In this document: in pieces, positions 8,223 through 16,409 of the stretch
How positions within the stretch are numbered: the first letter of the stretch is position 1
Layout of the letters: each line of letters begins with the position of its first letter
NCBI GenBank assembly: GCA_013822695.1
Contig: PNKW01000002.1
Coordinates: forward strand, 1 to 64,000
Direction: 5' to 3'
From: Erythrobacter sp.
GTDB lineage: Bacteria; Pseudomonadota; Alphaproteobacteria; Sphingomonadales; Sphingomonadaceae
DNA: 64,000 bases
The notes under the pieces: model-generated
Told to the model about the DNA's origin: nothing
What the model saw: only the letters and a program-made list of their open reading frames with translations
Databases searched by the model: none
Program-made: the position numbers and the translations under genes

Positions 8223-9026
8223 TCAGCCCGCTTCCCGCACTGCCTGATGCCCGAGCGGGCCGCTGCCTGCGCCGTAGCCGGGGGCGGCTGCGATTGCCGC
8301 AAACACAAATTCGCGGGCGCGCCGCACCGCCTCGGGCAGGGTCTCGCCGCGCCCGAGCAGTGTCGCGATGGCTGATGACAGCGTGCAGCCGGTGCCGTGG
8401 GTGTGGCGGGTGTCGATCCGCCCGTGAGTGAAGGCCAGTGGCGGCTCACCGGGCACGACCAGAACGTCGGTTATCGTCTCGCCGCCCGCATGGCCGCCCT
8501 TGGCGAGCACCGCCGCGCCGCTCGCTTGGGCGAGTTCCTGTGCGGCCTCAACCATCGCCGCGTGGCTCGGCAGAGCGCGCCCCGCGAGGTGCTCCAGCTC
8601 GGGCAGGTTGGGGGTTATCACCGTGGCGAGCGGGAACAGCCGCGCGCGCAGCGCTGCCACCGCATCGGCTCCAACCAGCACCGCGCCCGAAGTCGCGATC
8701 ATCACCGGATCGAGCACCAGCGGCCGTCGCAGCAGCACCATTGCGCCGGCGACATGGCGGATCACGGCCTCGTCAGCCAGCATCCCGATCTTGACCGCGT
8801 CGACCCCGATATCCTCGACGCAGGAGGCGATCTGCTGCAGAACCATGTCGGGCGCGATCCCCGCGACCCCCTGCACGCCCAGCGTGTTCTGCGCGGTGAT
8901 CGCGGTGACCGCAGTCATGGCATAGCCGCCGAGCATGGTGATGGTCTTGATGTCGGCCTGGATCCCCGCGCCCCCTGAGGAGTCAGAGCCGGCGATGCTG
9001 AGGATACGGGGAGGTGACGCGTTCAT
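8223..9026 (-). CDS. thiD: Hydroxymethylpyrimidine/phosphomethylpyrimidine kinase
   Basis: A 267-residue ribokinase-fold kinase that phosphorylates HMP to HMP-P and then HMP-PP for thiamine synthesis. Motifs seen are AGSDSSGGAGIQAD at residues 12-25, the DPVMIATSG block, PNLPELEHLAG, and the HGTGCTLSSA anion hole near the C-terminus. The start MNASPPRILSIAG is preferred over an upstream frame extension of 34 residues that has no family similarity. It is divergent from the potassium transporter gene with almost no space between them. No other thi genes are adjacent. Confidence 0.95.
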   Translation of the reverse strand: MNASPPRILSIAGSDSSGGAGIQADIKTITMLGGYAMTAVTAITAQNTLGVQGVAGIAPDMVLQQIASCVEDIGVDAVKIGMLADEAVIRHVAGAMVLLRRPLVLDPVMIATSGAVLVGADAVAALRARLFPLATVITPNLPELEHLAGRALPSHAAMVEAAQELAQASGAAVLAKGGHAGGETITDVLVVPGEPPLAFTHGRIDTRHTHGTGCTLSSAIATLLGRGETLPEAVRRAREFVFAAIAAAPGYGAGSGPLGHQAVREAG

Positions 9027-9029
9027 GCC

Positions 9030-10439
9030 ATGCGCATAGCAAGCCCGCGCCCCCGGGCAAACGCCACCGGACGATTGCCCGCCGACCGATTCTTCGGCAC
9101 ATGGCCCTGCGTGAAGCTGCTGCGCCATCCGATCCGTCTTGTGCCGAGCCTGTTCCTGCTCGCCATCGTGATCGGCACGGTGCTGCTCAGCCTGCCGATC
9201 GCCACCACTGACGGGACGCGTGCGCCGTTCCTCACTGCGCTGTTCACTGCCACCTCAGCTGTGGCGGTCACCGGGTTGGTGGTGGTCGATACCGGCACCT
9301 ATTGGTCACCCTTCGGGCAGGTGGCGATCCTGCTGATGTTCCAGATCGGCGGCCTCGGGATCATGACTGCCGCGACGCTGCTGGGCATCCTCGCCGGGCG
9401 CAGCTTCGGGCTGCATGAGCGCCTCGCCACGCAGGTCGAGCGCGGTCGGCTGGAGCGCGGCGATGCGGTTTCGGTGCTCAAGCTGGTCATGGGTGTGACG
9501 CTGGCGGTGGAGGCGGTGACGGCGCTTGTCCTCGCGATCCGCATGGCCGCCGCCTACGACATGGGCCTCGGCGCGGCGCTGTGGAACGGGGTGTTCCATG
9601 CGATCAGCGCGTTCAACAATGCGGGCTTTTCCACCCATGCCGACAGCGTGATGGGATACCAGAGCGATCCGCTGATCCTGATCCCGATCATGGGCGCGAT
9701 CACGCTGGGCGCGATCGGCTTTCCGGTGATGCAGGACCTGCGCGACAAGCGGTTCGACTGGCGGCGCTGGTCGCTGCACTCCAAGGTCACGGTCTACGGC
9801 TCGGCCGCGCTGCTGGTGCTGGGGTTTGTCATCATTTTGGCGATGGAATGGAACAACCCGGCAACGCTCGGCCCGATGGGGCTGGGGGGCAAGCTGCTGA
9901 ACGCCGCGTTCCATTCGGTCATGCCGCGCACGGCGGGCTTCAACAGCTTGGATGTCGGTGCGTTCCGCGAATCGACCCTGATGGTCAATTACCTGCTGAT
10001 GTTCATCGGCGGCGGCAGCGCGGGCACGGCAGGCGGGATCAAGGTCACGACCTTCGTGGTGCTGTTCGCGATCGTGCTCGCCGAAGTCATGGGCCGGCGC
10101 GATGTCGGACTGTTCCAGCGCCGCTTCGGGCACGAGGTTGAACGGCAGGCGCTGACTGTCACCGTGATCGCCGCCGCGCTGGTCTTTGCCGCCACCACCT
10201 ATATCGTTGCGATCACAACCCTGCCGCTGGCGGAGGTGCTGTTCGAATGCGTCTCGGCCTTCGCGACTGTCGGCATGTCGACTGGCATCACCGCAGATTT
10301 GCCGCCTTCGGCACAGGTGGTGATTGTGCTGCTGATGTTCATTGGCCGGGTCGGCACGATCACTTTCGCCACGGCGCTTGCGATCGGCAGCAGCCCGCAG
10401 CTCTACCGCTATCCCAAGGAGGACCTCATTGTCGGTTGA
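9030..10439 (+). CDS. ktrB: K+ uptake channel subunit, KtrB/TrkH family
   Basis: A 469-residue membrane protein with four M1-P-M2 repeats. The four filter loops can be read in order: TSAVAVTGLVVV, ISAFNNAGFSTH, VMPRTAGFNSLD and SAFATVGMSTGI, each with the conserved glycine that lines the K+ path. Length and the downstream single-RCK partner suggest the Ktr rather than the Trk type. The ATG at 9030 leaves 3 bp to the divergent thiD start, so the true start may be the in-frame GTG at 9111 (VKLLRHPIRLVPSLF), directly before the first span. The stop overlaps the start of ktrA. Confidence 0.92.
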   Translation: MRIASPRPRANATGRLPADRFFGTWPCVKLLRHPIRLVPSLFLLAIVIGTVLLSLPIATTDGTRAPFLTALFTATSAVAVTGLVVVDTGTYWSPFGQVAILLMFQIGGLGIMTAATLLGILAGRSFGLHERLATQVERGRLERGDAVSVLKLVMGVTLAVEAVTALVLAIRMAAAYDMGLGAALWNGVFHAISAFNNAGFSTHADSVMGYQSDPLILIPIMGAITLGAIGFPVMQDLRDKRFDWRRWSLHSKVTVYGSAALLVLGFVIILAMEWNNPATLGPMGLGGKLLNAAFHSVMPRTAGFNSLDVGAFRESTLMVNYLLMFIGGGSAGTAGGIKVTTFVVLFAIVLAEVMGRRDVGLFQRRFGHEVERQALTVTVIAAALVFAATTYIVAITTLPLAEVLFECVSAFATVGMSTGITADLPPSAQVVIVLLMFIGRVGTITFATALAIGSSPQLYRYPKEDLIVG

Positions 10440-11088
10440 TACGCGCAAACCCGTTCTGGTGGTGGGGCTCGGCCGGTTCGGCGGGGCGGTCGCCCGCAGG
10501 CTCGCCCTCATGGGCACCGAGGTGCTGGGGGTCGATAGCAACCCCGATCTGGTGCAGGATCATGCCGAGCATCTGACCAAGGTGGTCGAGGCCGATTGCA
10601 CCGATCCGGCTGTGCTGCGCCAGTTGGGTGCGGCCGATTTCGCCACCGCCGTGGTCGGCATCGGCAGCGATGTCGAGGCCAGCGTGCTGACCGTGCTGGC
10701 GCTCGCCGACATGGGCCTCACCAATATCTGGGCCAAGGCCTGCAACACCAACCACGCGCGCATTCTCGAGCGCATCGGTGCGACCCACGTGGTCTTCCCC
10801 GAGGAACGCATGGGGGAGCGGGTGGCGCATCTGCTCAACGAGCGCCTCCTCGATTTCATTGCCTTTGACGATGAATTCGCCATCGCGCGCCTCGCTGCGC
10901 CCGAGCCGATCCTTGGCCTGCCGCTCGTCACCAGTGCCTGCCGCAGGAAATACAGCGTCACCGTGGTCGGCGTGAAGCGCAAGGGCGAAGCCTTCATCCA
11001 CGCGGTCCCGGACACGATCATCTTTCCCGACGACGAACTGGTGGTGTCGGGCAAGATCAAGGATATCGAGCGCTTCTCGGCGATCTGA
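10429..11088 (+). CDS. ktrA: K+ uptake regulatory subunit, KtrA/TrkA family
   Basis: A 219-residue cytosolic RCK protein. The N-terminal half is a nucleotide-binding Rossmann domain (VLVVGLGRFGGAVAR, with the acidic VDSNP end of strand 2), and the C-terminal 80 residues form the RCK_C domain (FAIARLAAPE..GLPL...VVGVKRKGE). It gates the KtrB channel in response to ATP/ADP or NAD(H). The start is a TTG at 10429, six bases behind a strong AAGGAGG (10416-10422), and overlaps the last 11 bases of ktrB. Longer frames upstream of this TTG have no homology to the family. Confidence 0.92.
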   Translation: MSVDTRKPVLVVGLGRFGGAVARRLALMGTEVLGVDSNPDLVQDHAEHLTKVVEADCTDPAVLRQLGAADFATAVVGIGSDVEASVLTVLALADMGLTNIWAKACNTNHARILERIGATHVVFPEERMGERVAHLLNERLLDFIAFDDEFAIARLAAPEPILGLPLVTSACRRKYSVTVVGVKRKGEAFIHAVPDTIIFPDDELVVSGKIKDIERFSAI

Positions 11089-11101
11089 CCGGCGCGGGGC
11101 C

Positions 11102-11326
11102 TCAGCCTTTGAACTTGCGCTCGGTTGAGGGCGGGAACTTGGCGTGCAGCGCCTTGGCGCGGGACGGTCGATCCATCAGCTCGCCACCGCAATTGGGGCA
11201 GCGGTCGTCGAGGTCCTCGGCGCATTCGGCGCAGAAGGTGCATTCGAACGAGCAGATGAAGGCGCCGGGTGCCTCGGCGGGCAGCAGCACGCCGCAGGTT
11301 TCGCAATCGGGGCGCATTTCGAGCAT
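11102..11326 (-). CDS. DUF1272 zinc-ribbon-like small protein
   Basis: This 74-residue protein starts MLEMRPDCETCGVLLP and contains four CxxC-type pairs (CETC, CSFECTFCAEC, CPNCGG), matching the DUF1272 family of small, probably zinc-binding cytosolic proteins. The cysteine layout is complete. Its function is not known. It lies 11 bp downstream of the glmM stop on the same strand... specifically it is on the minus strand and precedes glmM in transcription order, with 11 bp between its start and the glmM stop, so it reads as the gene following glmM in the same operon. Confidence 0.85.
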   Translation of the reverse strand: MLEMRPDCETCGVLLPAEAPGAFICSFECTFCAECAEDLDDRCPNCGGELMDRPSRAKALHAKFPPSTERKFKG

Positions 11327-11337
11327 TGCTTGTCCTC

Positions 11338-12675
<1,338 letters not shown>

Positions 12676-12785
12676 CAATTCCCCTGCCTTCGCCCTTCTC
12701 GCCAATATTGTCTCGCGCTTCTGGCGCGGTTATCGCGCAAAGGGAAGGGCAAGCCGCCCCAAGCCGCCTGAACAAGGACACACCA

Positions 12786-14069
12786 TTGCACGATAGCGAA
12801 AACGCCGGCGCGGCCGGACAGGGGAAATTCGCACTGGTCTCGATCCGCCTGCCGGTGGCGCTGACCTTTGCGGCGCTGGTCGGCGGATTGCTGGCGGGGA
12901 TCGTGGGGGCGATGGTCGGGGCGCCGCAGGGGGTGTCGGACATTGCCGGGCTGGTCGGCGGGCTGTGGCTGCGCGCGCTGCAGATGACGATCATCCCGCT
13001 GGTCGCGGCGCTGCTGGTGCTCGGCCTCGTCCAGATGATCCTCGCCGCGCGGGTCGGCACGGTGGCGCGGCGGATGATTGCGCTGATGGTGTTTGTGCAG
13101 CTGGCGGGCGGCGCCTTCACCTCGATCTTCATGCCGATGCTGCTGCGCGCGTTCTCGGTGCCCGAGGGCGCGAGCGCGTTCCTGGCCCAGACCCCGTCGG
13201 ATGTGGGCGAGGTGCCCAAGGTGCTCGATTTCCTCGCCTCGCTGGTCTCCCCCAACATCGTCGCCGCCGCGGCCGAGACCGCGATGCTTCCGCTGACACT
13301 GTTCTTCGTGATGTTCGCGGTCGCGATCACCCGCCTGCCAGAGGATCAGGGCGAGCGGCTGCTGGGCTTCTTCCATGCGCTCGGCAATGCGATGCTGCTG
13401 ATCATCGGCTGGGTGCTCAGCGCCGCGCCGGTCGGCGTCTTCGCGCTGGCTTACGGAGTGGGCGTCCAGAGCGGCGGGGGCGCTTTCGCCGCGCTGGGGC
13501 ATTACGTGCTGACGGTGACCGCGATGGGCACCTTCATCTTCGTGCTTGCCTATGTCATCGCTGCGGCGATGGGGCGCACCGGCGGACGGTTTGCGAGCGC
13601 CATCCTTCCCGCGCAGGCGGTGGCGCTCTCGACCCAGTCCTCGCTGGCGAGCCTGCCTGCGATGCTCGATTCTGCGGGGCGGCTCGGCATCAGGCCCTCG
13701 ACCGCCGAGTTCGTCCTGCCGCTCGCTGTCGTGATCTTCCGTGCGACCAGTGCGGCGATGAACCTTGCAGTGGTCTATTACGTCGCAGCGCTGGCCGGGG
13801 TGGAGGTGCCGCTCACCGTCGCCATCGCCGGTATCTTCATTGCCAGCGTCATCAGCCTTTCCGCCGTGAGCCTGCCCGGATCGATCAGTTTTGTGGTGTC
13901 CATCGGCCCAATCGCGCTCGCGATGGGCGTGCCGGTCGAGCCGCTGGCGCTGCTGGTTGCGGTGGAGATGCTGCCTGACCTCATGCGCACGCTCGGCAAC
14001 GTCACCATGAACGTTGCGGTCACAAGCGCGGTTGACCGCTCAGCCGATGAGGCTAACGCCCAGACTTGA
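12786..14069 (+). CDS. Dicarboxylate/amino acid:cation symporter (DAACS family)
   Basis: A membrane transporter of the GltP/DctA type. About eight hydrophobic spans are visible, with the two re-entrant regions. The serine-rich motif of HP1 reads ALSTQSSLASLPA, and the TM7 region contains FRATSAAMNLAVVYYVA in place of the NMDGT-like motif, so it is a divergent member. The probable start is TTG 12786 (LHDSENAG), seven bases after AAGGA; a longer frame from 12708 lacks a ribosome site. Substrate cannot be told: C4-dicarboxylate, glutamate and serine/threonine are all possible in this family. Confidence 0.85.
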   Translation: MHDSENAGAAGQGKFALVSIRLPVALTFAALVGGLLAGIVGAMVGAPQGVSDIAGLVGGLWLRALQMTIIPLVAALLVLGLVQMILAARVGTVARRMIALMVFVQLAGGAFTSIFMPMLLRAFSVPEGASAFLAQTPSDVGEVPKVLDFLASLVSPNIVAAAAETAMLPLTLFFVMFAVAITRLPEDQGERLLGFFHALGNAMLLIIGWVLSAAPVGVFALAYGVGVQSGGGAFAALGHYVLTVTAMGTFIFVLAYVIAAAMGRTGGRFASAILPAQAVALSTQSSLASLPAMLDSAGRLGIRPSTAEFVLPLAVVIFRATSAAMNLAVVYYVAALAGVEVPLTVAIAGIFIASVISLSAVSLPGSISFVVSIGPIALAMGVPVEPLALLVAVEMLPDLMRTLGNVTMNVAVTSAVDRSADEANAQT

Positions 14070-14157
14070 ACCTTGCCTTGAAGCTGCAACCCTTCGCCCA
14101 CATTTGCGTTGTGGCTTCGTAACCTGACCGATCCATCAAACGACCCTGGAGGACACC

Positions 14158-14766
14158 ATGGCTTTCGCACTTTCCCCGCTTCCCTATGCCGACACCGCGC
14201 TCGAGCCCGCCATCTCGGCCGAGACGCTGTCGTTCCACCACGGCAAGCACCACCAGACCTATGTCGACAAGATGAACGCCGCGATCGCGGGCACTGATCA
14301 CGAGAGCAAGTCGCTCGAAGAGATCGTCGCCGCCTCGCGCGGGGCCAATCAGGGCCTGTTCAACAACTCGGCGCAGACCTGGAACCACGCTTTCTACTGG
14401 CACTCGATGGCCGCCGAAACCACCGCGCCTTCGGATGAACTGGTCGCCGGGATCGTAGCCGCTTTCGGCTCGGTCGATGCCCTGAAGCAGCAGCTCAAGG
14501 ATCGCGGCGTCGGCCACTTCGCTTCCGGCTGGGTGTGGCTGGCCGAGAAGGACGGCAAGCTGAGCATCGAGGAAACCCACGATGCTGACACGCTCGCCGA
14601 CAGCGGTTTCAACCCGCTGCTGGTGCTGGACGTGTGGGAGCACGCCTACTACCTCGATCACCAGAACAAGCGCCCCGCCTATCTCGACGCGGTGGTCGAG
14701 ACCAAGCTCAACTGGGCCTTCGCCAGCGAAAACCTCGCGCGCGGCACGGTGTGGACTTACGCGTAA
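14158..14766 (+). CDS. sodB: Superoxide dismutase (Fe type)
   Basis: A 202-residue Fe/Mn SOD. Metal ligands fall where expected: His27 or His28 in the TLSFHHGKHHQTYVDKMN block, His in NNSAQTWNHAFYWHSM, and Asp/His in LDVWEHAYYLDHQNKRPAYL. The AQTWNH.FYW sequence and the A/G-Q pattern favour iron over manganese. A strong GGAGG sits at 14147-14153, just before the ATG. It acts in the cytoplasm. A terminator follows directly, so the gene is monocistronic. Confidence 0.96.
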   Translation: MAFALSPLPYADTALEPAISAETLSFHHGKHHQTYVDKMNAAIAGTDHESKSLEEIVAASRGANQGLFNNSAQTWNHAFYWHSMAAETTAPSDELVAGIVAAFGSVDALKQQLKDRGVGHFASGWVWLAEKDGKLSIEETHDADTLADSGFNPLLVLDVWEHAYYLDHQNKRPAYLDAVVETKLNWAFASENLARGTVWTYA

Positions 14767-14788
14767 GTCTGATCTGCATGGATAACCG

Positions 14789-14823
14789 AAGGCCCGGGGC
14801 GCAGGACGCTTCCGGGCCTTTCC
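14789..14823 (+). terminator. Intrinsic terminator of sodB
   Basis: AAGGCCCGG (14789-14797) pairs with CCGGGCCTT (14812-14820) across a 14-base loop, followed by a short T tract. The stem is strong and lies 23 bp behind the sodB stop. Confidence 0.7.
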
Positions 14824-14835
14824 ATTGGCACCTGA

Positions 14836-14865
14836 CCCTCGTCATCCCGTGCTTGACGCGAGGCC
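14836..14865 (+). repeat. Dispersed 'GTCATCCCG-type' repeat, left copy
   Basis: The sequence CTCGTCATCCCGTGCTTGAC (14838-14857) followed by GCGAGGCC resembles the widespread alphaproteobacterial intergenic repeat with a CGTCATCCC..GCTTGAC core. Its core CCCGTGCTTGAC recurs inverted at 15401-15412, and the two copies bracket an orphan gene. Confidence 0.5.
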
Positions 14866-14893
14866 TGGCTTTTCTTTGGCTTCCCGTGCGCCC

Positions 14894-15367
14894 TTAATCT
14901 GGCGGAGGGCTAATGATTACGCCGTCAAGGTAGTCTGTTTCAGTCAAAAGTCCTGCATCTTCCGCGACCTCGACCAAGTCCGGGGCTGGCGAAACGGGCG
15001 GGTCATCTTCGTGACGCAAGCAGATAAAGGCCTGACCGTCATATCCGAAAGTCGCAGCGCGGCAGGTAGCCATTGATCGGATGACTGCGGCACCTTGGTT
15101 CGCATTTGGATCGAGCGAGAGATGAACGAGATCAAACAGCTTCTCTCGCGTATCAAGATGTACAACCTCTGGTCGGGCAATGCCCTCGGTACACATGCTC
15201 CACGCCTCGCCATCAGGATCGTGCCAATCGATAGCGACGTGAAAGACGTCACCGCCGGCCCGCAGGCAATCGCAAACCATTTGCGTCACTATGTCATGGC
15301 ATTCGGCTGCGCGAGGGTCCGTGCTCTTGAACACATCGATGCGTGGAAAGATGCCGTAAGCCTTCAC
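14894..15367 (-). CDS. Hypothetical protein, orphan
   Basis: This 157-residue frame opens MKAYGIFPRIDVFKSTDP and is not a family I recognise. It has no signal peptide, membrane span or coiled coil. It is fairly rich in Cys and His (CHDIV, MVCDCLRAGG, CRAATFGYD, ICLRHEDDPP) and ends in an acidic, proline-rich tail. Codon use is more even, with a lower third-position GC, than in the flanking genes. Inverted repeat copies lie on both sides at 14.84 and 15.40 kb, which suggests a separately acquired unit. Function unknown. Confidence 0.5.
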   Translation of the reverse strand: MKAYGIFPRIDVFKSTDPRAAECHDIVTQMVCDCLRAGGDVFHVAIDWHDPDGEAWSMCTEGIARPEVVHLDTREKLFDLVHLSLDPNANQGAAVIRSMATCRAATFGYDGQAFICLRHEDDPPVSPAPDLVEVAEDAGLLTETDYLDGVIISPPPD

Positions 15368-15395
15368 AACCTTGATACTGAACGATTAGCCGAGC

Positions 15396-15417
15396 CCTGT
15401 GTCAAGCACGGGGTGGC
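15396..15417 (-). repeat. Dispersed 'GTCATCCCG-type' repeat, right copy (inverted)
   Basis: GTCAAGCACGGG (15401-15412) is the exact reverse complement of CCCGTGCTTGAC in the left copy at 14846-14857. The match continues imperfectly on both sides. It lies between the orphan gene and ecfG. Confidence 0.5.
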
Positions 15418-15432
15418 AAAGGTTGGCTTCAA

Positions 15433-16056
15433 TCAACTCCGCGCACTCACCCCATTGCCCGCCGCGACCTCATCAAGCTCCTCGAGGATCGCGCTGTGGG
15501 CCACGTCGTCATCGGTCGAGCGGCGCGGGATGCTTCCGTTGGCCAGCATTTCGGTGAGCGCCGCGCGCGCCCGGCCCACTCGGCTCTTGATCGTGCCGAC
15601 CGCGCAGCCGCAGATCGCCGCAGCTTCCTCGTAGGAAAAGCCGCCCGCGCCCACCAGCAGCAGCGCCTCGCGCCGTTCGGCGGGGAGCGTCAGCAAGGCG
15701 CGGTGGAGATCGGAGAGGTGGATCGGTTCCTCCTGCCCGGCGGGCGCGGTGAGGATGCGTTCGGCCACGCCCTCGTCATACTCCCCGCGGAAGCGATTGC
15801 GGCGCATGTCGGTAAGGTAGGCGTTGCGCAGGATCACGAAGGTCCAGGCGCGCATCGAGGTGCCGGGTTCGAACCGGTCCTGCGCCGCCCAGGCCTTGAG
15901 CAGCGTCTCCTGCACCAGATCATCCGCAAGATCGGGCCGCCCGCACAACCCGCGCGCAAAGGCGCGCAGGTGCGGCACGACGCCGGTCAGCTCGCGCTTG
16001 AAATCGGACTTCTCGCCCGCGCTGCGCTTTTCACCCGAAGGCTGGTCGCCGCTCAC
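15433..16056 (-). CDS. ecfG: General stress response ECF sigma factor EcfG
   Basis: A 207-residue sigma-70 family ECF factor. Region 2 reads HLRAFARGLCGRPDLADDLVQETLLKAWAAQDRFEPG..MRAWTF, and region 4 reads LTLPAERREALLLVGAGGFSYEEAAAICGCAVGTIKSRVGRAR. Both fit the EcfG group (ECF15) that directs the alphaproteobacterial general stress regulon. The start is a GTG that overlaps the nepR stop (GTGA), the classical nepR-ecfG arrangement. The protein is held inactive by NepR until phosphorylated PhyR sequesters NepR. An EcfG-type promoter upstream of nepR suggests autoregulation. Confidence 0.93.
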   Translation of the reverse strand: MSGDQPSGEKRSAGEKSDFKRELTGVVPHLRAFARGLCGRPDLADDLVQETLLKAWAAQDRFEPGTSMRAWTFVILRNAYLTDMRRNRFRGEYDEGVAERILTAPAGQEEPIHLSDLHRALLTLPAERREALLLVGAGGFSYEEAAAICGCAVGTIKSRVGRARAALTEMLANGSIPRRSTDDDVAHSAILEELDEVAAGNGVSARS

Positions 16057-16262
16057 TTGCCGCCGTCCCGGCCGCGGGCGGGGGGTATCGCGTCGAGCCG
16101 GTCAATGAGATCCTTGAAGCTGTCCGGCAGGGCCTCTTCGACCACCGAATCATAGAGCTGTTTCAGCCCGTCGGCCCATTCGGGCGGGCGGCGCCGGGCG
16201 CTCTGGTCGCCTCCGCCGTGATTGCCGCCCCCATTGCCGGGGTGTCCGTCTGTCGAGGCCAT
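16053..16262 (-). CDS. nepR: Anti-sigma factor NepR
   Basis: This short gene encodes 69 residues. The first 28 are glycine- and arginine-rich and disordered (GNGGGNHGGGDQSARRR). The conserved NepR core follows, LKQLYDSVVEEALPDSFKDL, with the two helices that clamp the sigma factor, and a short tail. It sits directly upstream of ecfG and overlaps its GTG by four bases. NepR binds EcfG and, under stress, the sigma-like domain of phosphorylated PhyR. It is easily missed because a very long antisense frame of the kinase gene reads through it; the ATG at 16262 defines the real gene. Confidence 0.9.
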   Translation of the reverse strand: MASTDGHPGNGGGNHGGGDQSARRRPPEWADGLKQLYDSVVEEALPDSFKDLIDRLDAIPPARGRDGGK

Positions 16263-16382
16263 GTCGCTTGCGCTCGTCCCTGATCCCGTGTCCCGGCCTT
16301 CTGCAAGCCGATCCGCCGCCCGGGAAACCGAAGGACGCGGCGCGCCATCCGAACTCCCGGGAAGCCGAGTTTGGACGATTCG

Positions 16383-16409
16383 GGAACGATGCGCTACCTG
16401 TTTGGTTCC
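16383..16409. promoter_or_regulatory. Overlapping divergent EcfG-type promoter matches
   Basis: On the minus strand GGAAC (16409-16405), 16 bases, then CGTT (16388-16385) matches the published EcfG consensus GGAAC-N16/17-CGTT exactly and points toward nepR-ecfG. On the plus strand the same 27 bp read GGAAC (16383-16387), 16 bases, GGTT (16404-16407), one base off the consensus and pointing into the kinase gene. The site lies in the first codons of the kinase frame. Matching is by eye; transcription has not been shown. Confidence 0.6.
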
